DNA of 64,000 nt, taken from positions 1 to 64,000 of the forward strand of contig DATLYX010000139.1 of the NCBI GenBank assembly GCA_035574295.1, in the 5' to 3' direction. Positions 48,102 to 58,062 of this stretch are shown one piece after another. The position numbers and the translations under genes were made by a program. Within the stretch, counting starts at the first letter, position 1, and each line of letters begins with the position of its first letter. The stretch comes from PNAI01 sp035574295. GTDB lineage: Bacteria; Pseudomonadota; Alphaproteobacteria; Rhizobiales; Xanthobacteraceae. The notes under the pieces are model-generated. The model did no database searches, was not told the DNA's origin, and saw nothing but the letters and a program-made list of their open reading frames with translations.

Positions 48102-50912
48102 ATGGTCATGCTCCCTGCCGAACTTGCCCCCGAAGGCGCGGTCGAACTGTTTGACTACCGCACGGTCTTTGCCGACCTGGAAAAGTTTGCCGCCACCCAT
48201 CCGGGGCCGGAGCGCGAGCTGCGCAGCGCGCTTGCCCAACGGCTTAAAGCCGCGCTGACGCAAGGCACCGCCGTCGCCGAACGGCTGCTGCTGAAGGACC
48301 GCCGCGGCCGCCGTTGCGCCGAGCGGATCTGCTTTATGGAGGACGAAGTCATCCGCGTGCTGTACGCGTTCCTCGCCAAGCACGTCTATCCGGCGCGCAA
48401 CCCCTCCGAGGCTGAGCGTATGGCGGTGGTGGCCACCGGCGGCTATGGCCGCGGCCTGCAGGCCCCCGGCTCCGACATCGATCTGTTGTTCCTGTTGCCC
48501 TACAAGCAGACCGCCTGGGGCGAATCGGTGGCCGAGGCGATGCTCTATTGTCTGTGGGACATGGGGCTGAAGGTCGGCCACGCCACGCGTTCGATCGACG
48601 AATGCATCCGCCAGGCCCGGGCCGACATGACCATCCGCACGTCGATTCTGGAGTCGCGCTATCTGCTCGGCGACCGCAATCTGTTCCACGAGTTGATGGC
48701 GCGCTTCGACCGCTCGGTCGTGCAGGGGACGGCGGCGGAATTCGTTGCGGCCAAGCTGGCCGAACGCGAGGAGCGCCATCGCCGCGCCGGGCAATCCCGC
48801 TATCTCGTCGAACCCAACGTCAAGGACGGCAAGGGCGGCCTGCGCGACCTGCACACCTTGTTCTGGATCGCCAAATACGTCTATCGCGTGCGCGACGTCG
48901 AGGAGCTGGTTGGCCGCGGCGTGTTCGACCGCAACGAATTGAAAATTTTCCGGCGTTGCGAAGATTTTCTCTGGTCGGTGCGCTGCCACATGCATTTTCT
49001 CGCCGGCCGGGCCGAGGAACGTCTGTCGTTCGACATCCAGCGCGAGATCGCCGTGCGTCTCGGCTACACCGAGCATCCGGGGCTCAAAGACGTCGAGCGC
49101 TTCATGAAGCATTACTTTCTGGTCGCCAAGGACGTCGGCGATCTCACCGCCATTCTCTGCGCGGCGCTGGAAGATCAACAAGCCAAGCCCGCTCCGGTGT
49201 TGAGCCGCATGATCGCCCGCTTGCGCCCGCGCGGCCGCCGGCCGCTGCGCGAGCACCCGGAATTCGTCGATGACAACAACCGCCTCACCGTCACCGACCC
49301 ACAGGTGTTTAAGAGCGATCCGGTCAATCTGATCCGGATGTTCCGTCTGGCGCAAAAGCACAATCTCGTTCTGCACCCCGACGCCATGCGCGCCGCGACG
49401 CGCGCGCTCAAGCTGATCGACGACAAGCTGCGCCAGAATCCGGAGGCCAACCGCCTGTTTCTCGAAATCATGACCTCCCACGACGCCGAGATCGTGCTTC
49501 GCCGCATGAACGAGACCGGCGTGCTCGGCCGTTTCGTACGGCCGTTCGGACGCATCGTCGCCATGATGCAGTTCAACATGTATCACCATTACACGGTGGA
49601 CGAGCATCTGTTGCGCTGCATCGGCGTGCTGGCCGAAATCGAGCGCGGCCAGAACGAGGAGTTCGGCCTTGCCAACGAGCTGATCCGGACGATTCAGCCC
49701 CACCACCGCACCGTGCTCTATATCGCGCTGTTCCTGCACGACATTGCCAAGGGACGGATCGAGGATCATTCGATCGCCGGCGCGCGCATCGCGCGCCGCT
49801 TCGGGCCGCGCCTCGGGCTGTCCGCCGCCGAGACCGAAACGCTGGCCTGGCTGGTGGAGAACCACCTGGTGATGTCGACCGTGGCCCAGTCCCGCGATCT
49901 CTCCGACCGCCGCACCATCGAGAATTTCGCCGCCGTGGTGCAGTCGCTGGAGCGCATGAAGCTTTTGACCATTCTCACCACCGCCGATATCCGCGCCGTC
50001 GGCCCCGGCGTCTGGAACGGCTGGAAGGCCCAGCTCATTCGCACGCTCTACTACGAGACCGAACCGGTACTCACCGGCGGCTTCTCCGAGGTCAATCGCG
50101 CCCAGCGCGTGGCGATCGCCCAGGCCGAGCTGCGCGCCGAGCTCAAAGACTGGTCGCCGGCCGAGGTTGACGCCTACCTCAACCGCCATTACCCGCAGTA
50201 TTGGTTGAAGGTGGATTTGCCGCACCGCGTCTCGCATGCCCGCTTCGTGCGCGCCGCCGAGACCGCCGGAAAATCGCTCGCCACTTCTTTTGCTTTCGAC
50301 TCCGCGCGCGCCGTCACCGAGCTGACCGTTCTTGCCCCGGATCACCCGCGGCTGTTGTCGATCATCGCCGGCGCCTGCGCCGCCTCCGGCGCCAACATCG
50401 TCGATGCGCAGATCTTCACCACCACCGACGGCCGCGCTCTCGATACCATTGCCGTCTCGCGCGAGTTCGAGCGCGACGAGGACGAGGCGCGCCGCGCCTC
50501 CCGCATCGCCGACACCATCGAGAAGGCGCTGCGCGGCGATCTCAAGCTGCCGGAAATGATGGCGCGCCGGCTGGCCGCGAAAACACCGCTCAAGGCCTTC
50601 GCCGTCGAGCCCGAGGTCACCGTCAACAACCAGTGGTCAAACCGCTACACCGTCGTGGAGGTGACGGGACTCGACCGCCCCGGATTGCTCTACGAGCTCA
50701 CAGCGACCCTGTCCAAGCTCAACCTCAACATCGCCTCCGCCCACGTGGCCACCTTCGGCGAGCGCGTGGTTGACGTGTTCTATGTGACGGATCTGTTGGG
50801 CGCGAAAATCACCTCGCCGACCCGCGAGATGACGATCAAGCGCGCTCTGCTCCAGCTCTTTTCAGGGCCGGAGAAATCCGCGCCGCCAGTAAAAGGAGCG
50901 GTTGCGAGCTGA
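48102..50912 (+). CDS. glnD: [Protein-PII] uridylyltransferase/uridylyl-removing enzyme GlnD
   Basis: A roughly 936-aa bifunctional nitrogen sensor that adds UMP to PII when glutamine is low and removes it when glutamine is high. In order: the nucleotidyltransferase motif GGYGRGLQAPGSDIDLLFL (near 115), the GlnD-specific middle region (EPNVKDGKGGLRDLHTL), an HD hydrolase domain with LHDIAKGR, and two ACT domains (LTVLAPDHPRLLSIIAGACA and VEVTGLDRPGLLYELTATL) that sense glutamine. The length is usual for alphaproteobacteria. The start is uncertain: 48102, 48108 and GTG 48039 are all possible. Confidence 0.95.
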   Translation: MVMLPAELAPEGAVELFDYRTVFADLEKFAATHPGPERELRSALAQRLKAALTQGTAVAERLLLKDRRGRRCAERICFMEDEVIRVLYAFLAKHVYPARNPSEAERMAVVATGGYGRGLQAPGSDIDLLFLLPYKQTAWGESVAEAMLYCLWDMGLKVGHATRSIDECIRQARADMTIRTSILESRYLLGDRNLFHELMARFDRSVVQGTAAEFVAAKLAEREERHRRAGQSRYLVEPNVKDGKGGLRDLHTLFWIAKYVYRVRDVEELVGRGVFDRNELKIFRRCEDFLWSVRCHMHFLAGRAEERLSFDIQREIAVRLGYTEHPGLKDVERFMKHYFLVAKDVGDLTAILCAALEDQQAKPAPVLSRMIARLRPRGRRPLREHPEFVDDNNRLTVTDPQVFKSDPVNLIRMFRLAQKHNLVLHPDAMRAATRALKLIDDKLRQNPEANRLFLEIMTSHDAEIVLRRMNETGVLGRFVRPFGRIVAMMQFNMYHHYTVDEHLLRCIGVLAEIERGQNEEFGLANELIRTIQPHHRTVLYIALFLHDIAKGRIEDHSIAGARIARRFGPRLGLSAAETETLAWLVENHLVMSTVAQSRDLSDRRTIENFAAVVQSLERMKLLTILTTADIRAVGPGVWNGWKAQLIRTLYYETEPVLTGGFSEVNRAQRVAIAQAELRAELKDWSPAEVDAYLNRHYPQYWLKVDLPHRVSHARFVRAAETAGKSLATSFAFDSARAVTELTVLAPDHPRLLSIIAGACAASGANIVDAQIFTTTDGRALDTIAVSREFERDEDEARRASRIADTIEKALRGDLKLPEMMARRLAAKTPLKAFAVEPEVTVNNQWSNRYTVVEVTGLDRPGLLYELTATLSKLNLNIASAHVATFGERVVDVFYVTDLLGAKITSPTREMTIKRALLQLFSGPEKSAPPVKGAVAS

Positions 50913-51013
50913 ACACGCGGCCTAGGTATAAATTGCCGAACAGCGTCGTACGATCCCGCGCCCTCACGAGCGCGGAATCGCCACCGTGGATTCGGTCAGC
51001 TCTTTTGACCGGC

Positions 51014-51244
51014 TCAGCCCCTTTTCTTCTTTTTGGCCTTCGGCCGGGCCGGCTCTTTCATTGTGGCCTGCGGAGCCCAGGGGCGGAACATGTCGCTGAT
51101 GAAAGCGGCACTGTTCTTCTGGGCCTCGACCGCCGGATCGGGGGCCGGCTTCGCCGCCGCCCGCTTCGCCCGACCGGCGTCGGCGGATGTGGTGGCGGCG
51201 AGTGCGAATACGAATGCAAGCAGCAAGAGAGCGCCTTTGCGCAT
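51014..51244 (-). CDS. Small secreted basic hypothetical protein
   Basis: A 76-aa protein with a signal peptide (LLLLAFVFALAATTSADAG) and a mature part of about 54 residues rich in Lys, Ala and Pro, ending in RPKAKKKKRG. The segment SAAFISDMFRPWAPQ is the only distinctive core. GGAG precedes the ATG. No family is recognised. It is divergent from the class A PBP gene with 274 bp between; nothing else is seen in that gap. Confidence 0.6.
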   Translation of the reverse strand: MRKGALLLLAFVFALAATTSADAGRAKRAAAKPAPDPAVEAQKNSAAFISDMFRPWAPQATMKEPARPKAKKKKRG

Positions 51245-51518
51245 GGGGATCTCCAATGACCTCACCGGGTTCGCCCGGAGTGCACGCATCATGCACAAAA
51301 CCGTCGAATCGAAAATAGCTTGGCCTGCCGCCATCAACAGCCGACTGCGGGGCTTTCGATCGCTGTCCCTCCGCCGCCTTCACCGCTCCGCGGCAACCCT
51401 GAGCCTTCAGAGACGGCTGCCAGACGGAGGGTTTACCGCCCCTTAAATCGCCGGAATTAGCGTGCATCCAGGCTCGGCCGCGGCAGCCGCCCGAAGCGGC
51501 TGACCGGCGGGAACCAAC

Positions 51519-53615
51519 ATGGTGGTGAACAGACCCATCGCCGGCAGGCATTCCGCTGACGAAAGCGTCGTCCCCCGGCTGCATTCGCCCGACCGCAATG
51601 GCTCCCCAAAGACCGTGCGCCGCGCGCGTTGGCGGCGCGGCCGCGCCAGGGAGCACCCGCCGCGTCATCGCCGTCGCAGTGGCGGAGGCGGAAAGAACGG
51701 CGGTGGCCGCCTTCGTCGCATCATCTACTGGAGCGCGGTGTTCGGCCTCTGGCTGCTGCTTGCGGTTGTCGGGGTCTTTGCCGGGGTGGCCGCGTCTCTG
51801 CCGCCCATCCATGCGTTGCAAATCCCCAAGCGTCCACCCTCGATCCAGATCGTCGCGTTCGATGGCCGGCCGCTTGCGGTGCGCGGCGAGGGCGGCCCGG
51901 CGGTATCGCTGAAGGATTTGCCGCGCCACGTGCCCCAGGCCTTCATCGCCATCGAGGATCGCCGTTTCTATTCGCATTTCGGCATCGACCCGATCGGCAT
52001 CACCCGCGCCCTCGTCGCCAATGTGCTGCGCCGCGGCGTGGCGCAGGGCGGCTCCACCATCACCCAGCAGCTCGCGAAAAACCTGTTTCTGACGCAGGAG
52101 CGCACGCTGATGCGCAAGCTGCAGGAGGCGGTGCTCGCGCTCTGGCTCGAACGCAACTTCAGCAAGGACGAGATCCTGGAGCTCTATCTCAACCGTGTTT
52201 ATTTCGGCGCCGGCGCCTACGGCATCCAGTCCGCGGCCCAGCGCTATTTCAACAAGCCGGCAAAAGAGCTCACGCTCGCGGAGGCCGCGGTTCTTGCCGG
52301 CATCGTGCGCTCGCCCTCGCGCCTTGCGCCGAGCCGCAATCCCGACGCCGCCGAGCGTCGCGCCCAGCGCGTGCTCGCCGCCATGGCGGAGCAGAAATTC
52401 ATCACCGACCAAATGGCGACCGCAGCCCTCGTCCATCCCGCCCGCGCCATCAGACCGGTCGGACACGGCGCGGCAAACTATGTCGCCGACTGGATCATGG
52501 ACGTGCTCGACGACCTGATCGGGCGCATCGAGGACGATATCGTCATCACCACTTCGATCGACGCCACCCTCCAGGCCACGGCCGAGCAGGCGCTCGTCGA
52601 CGAACTGGCGCACAAGGGCGGGAAGGCCGGCGTCAGCCAGGGCGCCATTGTAGTGATGGCTCCGGACGGGACGGTGCGCGCGCTGATCGGCGGCCGAAAC
52701 TACGCGGAGAGCCAATTCAACCGCGCGGTTGCCGCCAAGCGTCAGCCGGGATCCGCGTTCAAGCCCTTCGTCTATCTTACCGCGCTCGAACGCGGCCTCA
52801 CCCCGGACACCGTCCGAGAGGATCGCCCCATCAGCATCAAGGGCTGGCGGCCGGAGAACTACAGCCGCGAATATTTTGGCCCGGTGACGTTGCAGCAGGC
52901 GCTCGCCTATTCGCTCAACACCGTGTCGGTGCGGCTCATTATGGATGTCGGCCCGTCCGCGGTCATCCGCACGGCGCATCGCTTGGGCATCGCCTCCAAG
53001 CTCGAGCCCAACCCCTCGCTCGCGCTCGGCACCTCCGAAGTCTCGCTGATCGAATTGGTCTCGGCCTTTGCGCCCTTTGCCAACGGCGGCAGCGCGGTGG
53101 TCCCGCACGTGATCGAGCGCGTGCGCACGCTCGACGGTCGGGTGCTCTACCAACGCGCGCCCCAACATCTCGGCACCGTGGTCGAGCCGCGCTATGTGGC
53201 CATGATGAATACCATGCTGCGCGAGGCGCTCATCAGCGGCACCGCCCGCAGAGCCGACCTGCCCGGCTGGAGCGCGGCCGGCAAAACCGGCACCTCGCAG
53301 GAATTTCGCGACGCCTGGTTCATCGGTTACACCGCCCATCTCGTCGCCGGCGTATGGCTCGGCAACGACGACGGGGCGCCGACCAAGAAGGTGACCGGCG
53401 GCGGCCTGCCGGTGGAAATTTGGAACAAGGTCATGCAGCCGGCGCACAAGGGCGTGCCGGTTGCCAATCTGCCCGGGCTCGACGCGTCGCCGCTCGCTGG
53501 CCTCTTCCCGCCCTGGAAAATTTTTGCACCTTCTCAGCGGCCGCAACCGCCGCCCGAGCCCGCCGCCGAGCGCATCGACAACTGGCTGCTCGACCGTCTG
53601 TTCGGCCGCCGCTGA
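51519..53615 (+). CDS. Class A penicillin-binding protein (PBP1-type)
   Basis: A 698-aa bifunctional peptidoglycan synthase. A basic cytoplasmic N-terminus of about 66 residues leads to one membrane helix (about 67-93). The GT51 glycosyltransferase domain has catalytic E146 (AIEDRRFYSHFG) and QGGSTITQQLAKNLFL. The transpeptidase domain has S412-x-x-K415 (GSAFK), S465-x-N467 (SLN) and K589-T-G (GKTGTS). It resembles the PBP1C/PbpC-like short class A proteins of Rhizobiales. The C-terminus is a proline-rich linker and a short helix. Confidence 0.93.
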   Translation: MVVNRPIAGRHSADESVVPRLHSPDRNGSPKTVRRARWRRGRAREHPPRHRRRSGGGGKNGGGRLRRIIYWSAVFGLWLLLAVVGVFAGVAASLPPIHALQIPKRPPSIQIVAFDGRPLAVRGEGGPAVSLKDLPRHVPQAFIAIEDRRFYSHFGIDPIGITRALVANVLRRGVAQGGSTITQQLAKNLFLTQERTLMRKLQEAVLALWLERNFSKDEILELYLNRVYFGAGAYGIQSAAQRYFNKPAKELTLAEAAVLAGIVRSPSRLAPSRNPDAAERRAQRVLAAMAEQKFITDQMATAALVHPARAIRPVGHGAANYVADWIMDVLDDLIGRIEDDIVITTSIDATLQATAEQALVDELAHKGGKAGVSQGAIVVMAPDGTVRALIGGRNYAESQFNRAVAAKRQPGSAFKPFVYLTALERGLTPDTVREDRPISIKGWRPENYSREYFGPVTLQQALAYSLNTVSVRLIMDVGPSAVIRTAHRLGIASKLEPNPSLALGTSEVSLIELVSAFAPFANGGSAVVPHVIERVRTLDGRVLYQRAPQHLGTVVEPRYVAMMNTMLREALISGTARRADLPGWSAAGKTGTSQEFRDAWFIGYTAHLVAGVWLGNDDGAPTKKVTGGGLPVEIWNKVMQPAHKGVPVANLPGLDASPLAGLFPPWKIFAPSQRPQPPPEPAAERIDNWLLDRLFGRR

Positions 53616-53646
53616 GCCCGCCCAATGCGCGTCTCAATGCGGCGTC

Positions 53647-54855
53647 TCAATGCGGTGATGCGACGCCTGCTGCGCGCGTGCTGCGCGTGAGCGCCCAGAT
53701 TACGAGCGCAAGCGAGCCCATGATCGCCACCGCCGCGGCGAGCGGCCACGCGCTTTGCCCGAGCAAGTGCCCAACGATGGCACCAACCACCGCGCCCGAG
53801 GTCTGCTGCAACGCGCCGACCAGCGACGACGCCGTGCCCGCACGCTCCGGAAACGGCATCAGCGCCCCGGCTTGCGCCTGCGGCAGCGCGAGCCCGAGCC
53901 CGGCCAGAAAGATCGCGATGGCGGCCACGAGCAGCACCGCTGCAGCGGCGCTCAGCCCCAGCGCCGGCGCAAGCAGGCTCGCCGCGCCGCCGCCGGCCAA
54001 CAGCAGCGCGCCCCATCCGATGGTGCGATCGAGGCCGAGCCGCGCCACCTGCCGCATCGCCACCCACGTTCCCACGAGATAGCCGGCCGAACCGACCGCG
54101 AACGCGACGCCGAATTCCATCGGTGTGAGTCCGTAGAGGTCCTGCAGCACGAAGGCGGCGCCGGAAATCCAGGCGAACAGTCCGCCGAAGGCGCAGACCA
54201 GGATCGCCGCATGCGCGAGAAAAATCCGGTCCGCCAGGAAGGTCGGAAACGCCCGCAGGTTCGAGGCGATCGAGGCGGCTTCGCCCTGCCGGCGCAGCGA
54301 TTCCGGCAACATGAGCCACACCAGCGTTGCCGCCGCTGCGCCGAACGCGGCCAGCACGACAAAATTCGCCCGCCAGCCGAAATAGGTCTGCAGCGCCCCG
54401 CCGATCAGCGGCGCAACGAGCGGGGCGAGCGCCATCACCGCTGCCATACGCGAAAGCTCGCGCGCTACTGCTGTGCCTTCATACAAGTCCCGCGCCACGG
54501 CCCGCGCCAGCACCACTCCCCCCGCACCGCCGAGCGCCTGGCAGAAGCGCGCGGCGTTGAGCATGCCGATCGACGGCGCTGCCGCGCACACGGCGCTCGA
54601 TGCGGTGAACACCGCGAGCGCCGCGAGCAGGATCGGCCGCCGGCCGTAGCGGTCGGAGATCGGGCCATAGATCACCTGGCCGACGGCAAAGCCGACGAGA
54701 TAGAACGACAGCGAGAGCTGCACCTCCGCCTCCGACGCGGCAAGCCGTCGTCCGATGTCCGGCAGCGAGGCAAGGTACATGTCCACCGACAACGGCCCGA
54801 TGCCGGTGAGGGCGGCGAGAAGCGCGGTGAGCGCGGCGGTGTTGGGGCGCAACAT
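53647..54855 (-). CDS. Bcr/CflA-type MFS drug-resistance transporter
   Basis: A 402-aa major facilitator with twelve predicted helices. The N-terminal ALTGIGPLSVDMYLASLPDI with an embedded acidic residue, the loop GPISDRYGRRPILL (motif A) and FCQALGGAGGVVLARAVARDLY are diagnostic of the Bcr/CflA subfamily of proton-driven exporters. The substrate is unknown. It is tail-to-tail with the PBP gene. Confidence 0.92.
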   Translation of the reverse strand: MLRPNTAALTALLAALTGIGPLSVDMYLASLPDIGRRLAASEAEVQLSLSFYLVGFAVGQVIYGPISDRYGRRPILLAALAVFTASSAVCAAAPSIGMLNAARFCQALGGAGGVVLARAVARDLYEGTAVARELSRMAAVMALAPLVAPLIGGALQTYFGWRANFVVLAAFGAAAATLVWLMLPESLRRQGEAASIASNLRAFPTFLADRIFLAHAAILVCAFGGLFAWISGAAFVLQDLYGLTPMEFGVAFAVGSAGYLVGTWVAMRQVARLGLDRTIGWGALLLAGGGAASLLAPALGLSAAAAVLLVAAIAIFLAGLGLALPQAQAGALMPFPERAGTASSLVGALQQTSGAVVGAIVGHLLGQSAWPLAAAVAIMGSLALVIWALTRSTRAAGVASPH

Positions 54856-54876
54856 GGGCGGCGCGGGAACGGACGA

Positions 54877-55662
54877 TCAGCACGCGCCCGCGGACGCATC
54901 CGGCGCCTCGGCAACGCCGTAGCGGTGCAGATCGCCGCCGTGCGTGTCGAGCCACGCCTTGGCGCGCGCGGCCTCCGGGCAGTGGGCGGCAACCAGCCGC
55001 CAGAACCGCGGCGAATGGTTCATTTCCTTCAGGTGCGCCACCTCGTGCACGGCCACGTAGTCGAGCACGAACGGCGGCGCCATGATCAGCCGCCAGGAAA
55101 ACGACAGCCGGCCCGTGCTCGAACACGAGCCCCAGCGGCTCGACTGATCGCGCACCGCCACCCGCTTGACGGCGACGCCGAGCCGCGCGGCTGCGCGGCG
55201 ACTGGCCGCCTCAAGATCGCGCTGGGCTTCGCGTTTGAGAAAATCTTCGACCCGTCGGCCGATGTGCGCCACGCCGCCGGCCACGCAGATGCGCTGCTCG
55301 CCGCTGGCGTCGCACTCCACCCACGCCGTGCCGCGCGCGCCCGGCCGATGCACGATGCGGTACGGCTCGCCGCGCAGCGGGATCACCGCCCCGTCGCGGA
55401 ACGGCTGCGCCGCCGGCAGTCGCGCCAGCCGCGCAGCGATCCAGCCGCCGTGCCGCTGTGCGAACTCTTTGGCCTCGCGGACGCTGGCGCGCAACGGCAT
55501 GGTGAGCACCGCATCGCGGCTTGCCGCATGGATGCGCAGCGTATAGCGCCGCGCCTGCCGATGCCGGCGCAGCCGCACCTGATAGACCGCCTGATCGAAC
55601 ACGATTTCGATGCTCTGCGGTTCGGGCGGGCGGCGGCGGAAGAACAGGGAGCGCAGTGACAT
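54877..55662 (-). CDS. YgjP-like (DUF45) metallopeptidase
   Basis: A 261-aa predicted zinc metallopeptidase of the YgjP/UtpA-DUF45 family. The site HEVAH in VAVHEVAHLKEMNHSPRFW supplies two zinc histidines and the catalytic glutamate, and NHSPRFW supplies a third ligand. Upstream, RWGSCSSTGRLSFSWRLIMAP is the family's second hallmark. ATG 55662 is preferred by homology. The protein is cytoplasmic. Confidence 0.88.
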   Translation of the reverse strand: MSLRSLFFRRRPPEPQSIEIVFDQAVYQVRLRRHRQARRYTLRIHAASRDAVLTMPLRASVREAKEFAQRHGGWIAARLARLPAAQPFRDGAVIPLRGEPYRIVHRPGARGTAWVECDASGEQRICVAGGVAHIGRRVEDFLKREAQRDLEAASRRAAARLGVAVKRVAVRDQSSRWGSCSSTGRLSFSWRLIMAPPFVLDYVAVHEVAHLKEMNHSPRFWRLVAAHCPEAARAKAWLDTHGGDLHRYGVAEAPDASAGAC

Positions 55663-55757
55663 GGATGAACGAATCCCGCGATTGCCGCCAATGTAGCGCA
55701 AATCGCGGCGTCGTCCATCGCGCACCGCCGCCTATTGTGCCCCGCGATCCCTCGCCA

Positions 55758-57146
55758 CTAATTGGACGCGACGACCCGCACGTTCGGCTTGCGTGCCGCC
55801 CGCGCCGTGCCGTGCGAGCGGATGAAGTCCGCGATCCGCGGCACGATCTCGGAGCGGAACCGCGAGCCGTTGAACACGCCGTAGTGGCCGACGCCGGGTT
55901 GCAGGTAATAGGCCTTCCGTTCCGGCGGAATGTTCGCGCACAGCTTGATCGCGGCCTTGGTCTGGCCGACGCCGGAAATATCGTCGCGCTCGCCTTCGAC
56001 CGCAAGCAGCGCGGCATTGCGGATCTTTGCGAGATCGACCGGCCGCCCGCGGTGCGTCATTTCACCTTTCGGCAACGCATGGCGCACGAACACCGTGTCC
56101 ACGGTCTGCAAATAGAACTCTGCGGTCAGATCCATCACGGCGAGATATTCGTCGTAGAATTCGCGATGTTTCTGCGCCGAATCGCCGTCGCCCTGCACCA
56201 GATGGAAGAACAGGTTCTGGTGCGCGTCGATGTGCCGTCCGAGATTCATCGAGACGAAGCCGTTGATCTGCAGGAAGCCCGGATAGACGTCGCGCATCAT
56301 GCCGGGGTGCGGGAACGGCACCTTGGTGATCACGTTGCGTCGGAACCATTCCACGCCGCGCTGCTGCGCCAGGATGTTGACCTGGGTGGGATTGACGCGG
56401 GTATCGATCGGCCCGCCCATCAGCACTACGGTGCGCGGGGCGTAAGGGTCGTCGGCCGCTTCCATCAAGGCCGTGGCCGCGAGCACCGGAACCGAAGGCT
56501 GGCACACCGCGACCACATGGGTATCGCCGCCGAGCCGGTGCAGGATGCTGATGACGTAGTCGATGTAATCGTCGAGGTCGAACCTGCCCTCGGTCAGCGG
56601 CACCATGCGGGCGTCCATCCAGTCGGTGATGTAGACGTCGTGATTGGGCAGGAACGCTTCCACCGTGCCGCGCAACAGCGTGGCGTAATGGCCCGACATC
56701 GGCGCAACGATGAGGAGCTTTGGCTGCGGACTCTTCGGCGGCCGCACGAACACGCGCTCGAAGTGTTGCAAGCGGCAGAACGGCCGCTCCCAGACGCTCT
56801 TGATGTTCACCGCCACCCGTTCGCCGCCCACCAGCGTGGAATCGATGTTCCAGGCCGGCTTGCTGTAGCGGCGCGTCGTGCGCTCGAACAGCTCGGCCCA
56901 GGCCGCCACGATCTTTCCGTAATGCAGCCGCGACGCGGGATTGAACGGATGCGTGAAGTAGAGCTTGGTGGCTTCCGCGAATGCGCGGGCCGGGTTCAGC
57001 GAAGCGTGGCCGAGTTCGTACAGCCAATAGAGTCCGGTCGATAGCACTGGGCCGCCGACCATCGGGGCCCCGCCGAATTCCCCAATTGCCATGTCCCGCT
57101 GCCCCGGCCCTTGCTGCGTCGCAACATAGTGATGATTCGATGTCAT
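55758..57146 (-). CDS. phaZ: Intracellular polyhydroxyalkanoate depolymerase PhaZ
   Basis: A 462-aa granule-mobilising depolymerase. The alpha/beta-hydrolase nucleophile is a cysteine, C215 in VCQPSVP, as in the R. eutropha PhaZ1 type. LYWLYELGHASLNPARAF and VYITDWMDARMVPL are family signatures, and the C-terminal GVGHYGVFNGSRF holds the catalytic histidine. The start is not certain: in-frame ATGs at 57092 and 57062 would shorten it. It is 47 kb from phaAB-phaR, so synthesis and breakdown genes are unlinked here. Confidence 0.93.
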   Translation of the reverse strand: MTSNHHYVATQQGPGQRDMAIGEFGGAPMVGGPVLSTGLYWLYELGHASLNPARAFAEATKLYFTHPFNPASRLHYGKIVAAWAELFERTTRRYSKPAWNIDSTLVGGERVAVNIKSVWERPFCRLQHFERVFVRPPKSPQPKLLIVAPMSGHYATLLRGTVEAFLPNHDVYITDWMDARMVPLTEGRFDLDDYIDYVISILHRLGGDTHVVAVCQPSVPVLAATALMEAADDPYAPRTVVLMGGPIDTRVNPTQVNILAQQRGVEWFRRNVITKVPFPHPGMMRDVYPGFLQINGFVSMNLGRHIDAHQNLFFHLVQGDGDSAQKHREFYDEYLAVMDLTAEFYLQTVDTVFVRHALPKGEMTHRGRPVDLAKIRNAALLAVEGERDDISGVGQTKAAIKLCANIPPERKAYYLQPGVGHYGVFNGSRFRSEIVPRIADFIRSHGTARAARKPNVRVVASN

Positions 57147-57240
57147 GCCGTCAATATAAGATTGAGCGATTGGAAAAGGCTTACGCGGAAATACTTAAAC
57201 TTTGTCAATATATTAAGACTTTTTGCAACACAGCGATGCT

Positions 57241-58062
57241 CTATTCGCCGGCCTGCAGCAGGGTGCCTTGCCGCCGCGCGCTGTTGAGCAGCAGGTAGAA
57301 TCCCACCGTCGCCGCGACAAAGAACACCAGGTTCAATCCCAGCGCCGCCGCCATCAGGTCGGGTCGGAAAGTGTGTTCGATCAGAAGCGCCCGCATGCCC
57401 TCGAACACATAGGTCGGCGGCAAGACCCAGGCGGCCGGTTGCAGCCAGCCCGGCAGGACGGCAACCGGATAGTAGACACAGGTGATGGGCAACAAGAGGA
57501 ACATGAAGGTCCAGGCGAGGCTCTCTGCGCCAAGGCCGTTGCGCAGCAACAGTCCTGCAACGAGGAGGCCCACCGCCCAGCTCGTGAAAATCAAATTGAC
57601 GAAGAATGCCACCAGCGCGAAGCCCAAGCCCCAGAGATTGAACCCGAAGAAGGCCATCGCGAGCAGCGACACCGGAACGAGGCCGATGGCAAGCCGGATC
57701 AGGCTCATGACCATCAAGGCGGCCATGAATTCGATCGGCCGCAGCGGGCTCATCATGATGTTTCCGAGGTTGCGCGCGTACATTTCTTCCAAAAACGAAA
57801 CTGAGAATCCAAGCTGCCCGCGGAACAAAATGTCCCACAACAGCATGCCGCCGATGAAGGTGCCGGCAGCGCGGACAAAGAAACTGGAATTCTCCGCCAC
57901 ATAGAGCTGCAAAAATCCCCACATCAGCATCTGCACGGCGGGCCAATAGATCAAATCGAGGATTCGCGTCCACGACGAGCGCAACAGATACACATGGCGC
58001 AACACCACGGCGGCAATGCGCCGCGCCGCCGATCCGGAACCGTATCGCGTCCCCTCGTTCAT
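57241..58062 (-). CDS. ABC-2 type exporter permease
   Basis: A 273-aa ABC-2 permease with about six membrane segments. RNLGNIMMSPLRPIEFMAALM and the C-terminal LPPTYVFEGMRALL are the family signatures. It overlaps the ATPase gene upstream by four bases and forms a two-gene exporter, of the kind that carries drugs, lipids or polysaccharide. The substrate is not predictable. Confidence 0.9.
   Translation of the reverse strand: MNEGTRYGSGSAARRIAAVVLRHVYLLRSSWTRILDLIYWPAVQMLMWGFLQLYVAENSSFFVRAAGTFIGGMLLWDILFRGQLGFSVSFLEEMYARNLGNIMMSPLRPIEFMAALMVMSLIRLAIGLVPVSLLAMAFFGFNLWGLGFALVAFFVNLIFTSWAVGLLVAGLLLRNGLGAESLAWTFMFLLLPITCVYYPVAVLPGWLQPAAWVLPPTYVFEGMRALLIEHTFRPDLMAAALGLNLVFFVAATVGFYLLLNSARRQGTLLQAGE

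Noticed and set aside
47982..50345. A 787-codon open frame antisense to glnD
   Set aside because: It mirrors glnD codon structure, has no family motifs, and the plus-strand GlnD is unmistakable. Long antisense frames are expected at this GC content.
50964..53546. An 860-codon open frame antisense to the class A PBP
   Set aside because: Same reason: low-complexity Arg/Gly/Asp composition and no conserved domain, while the plus strand has all PBP motifs.
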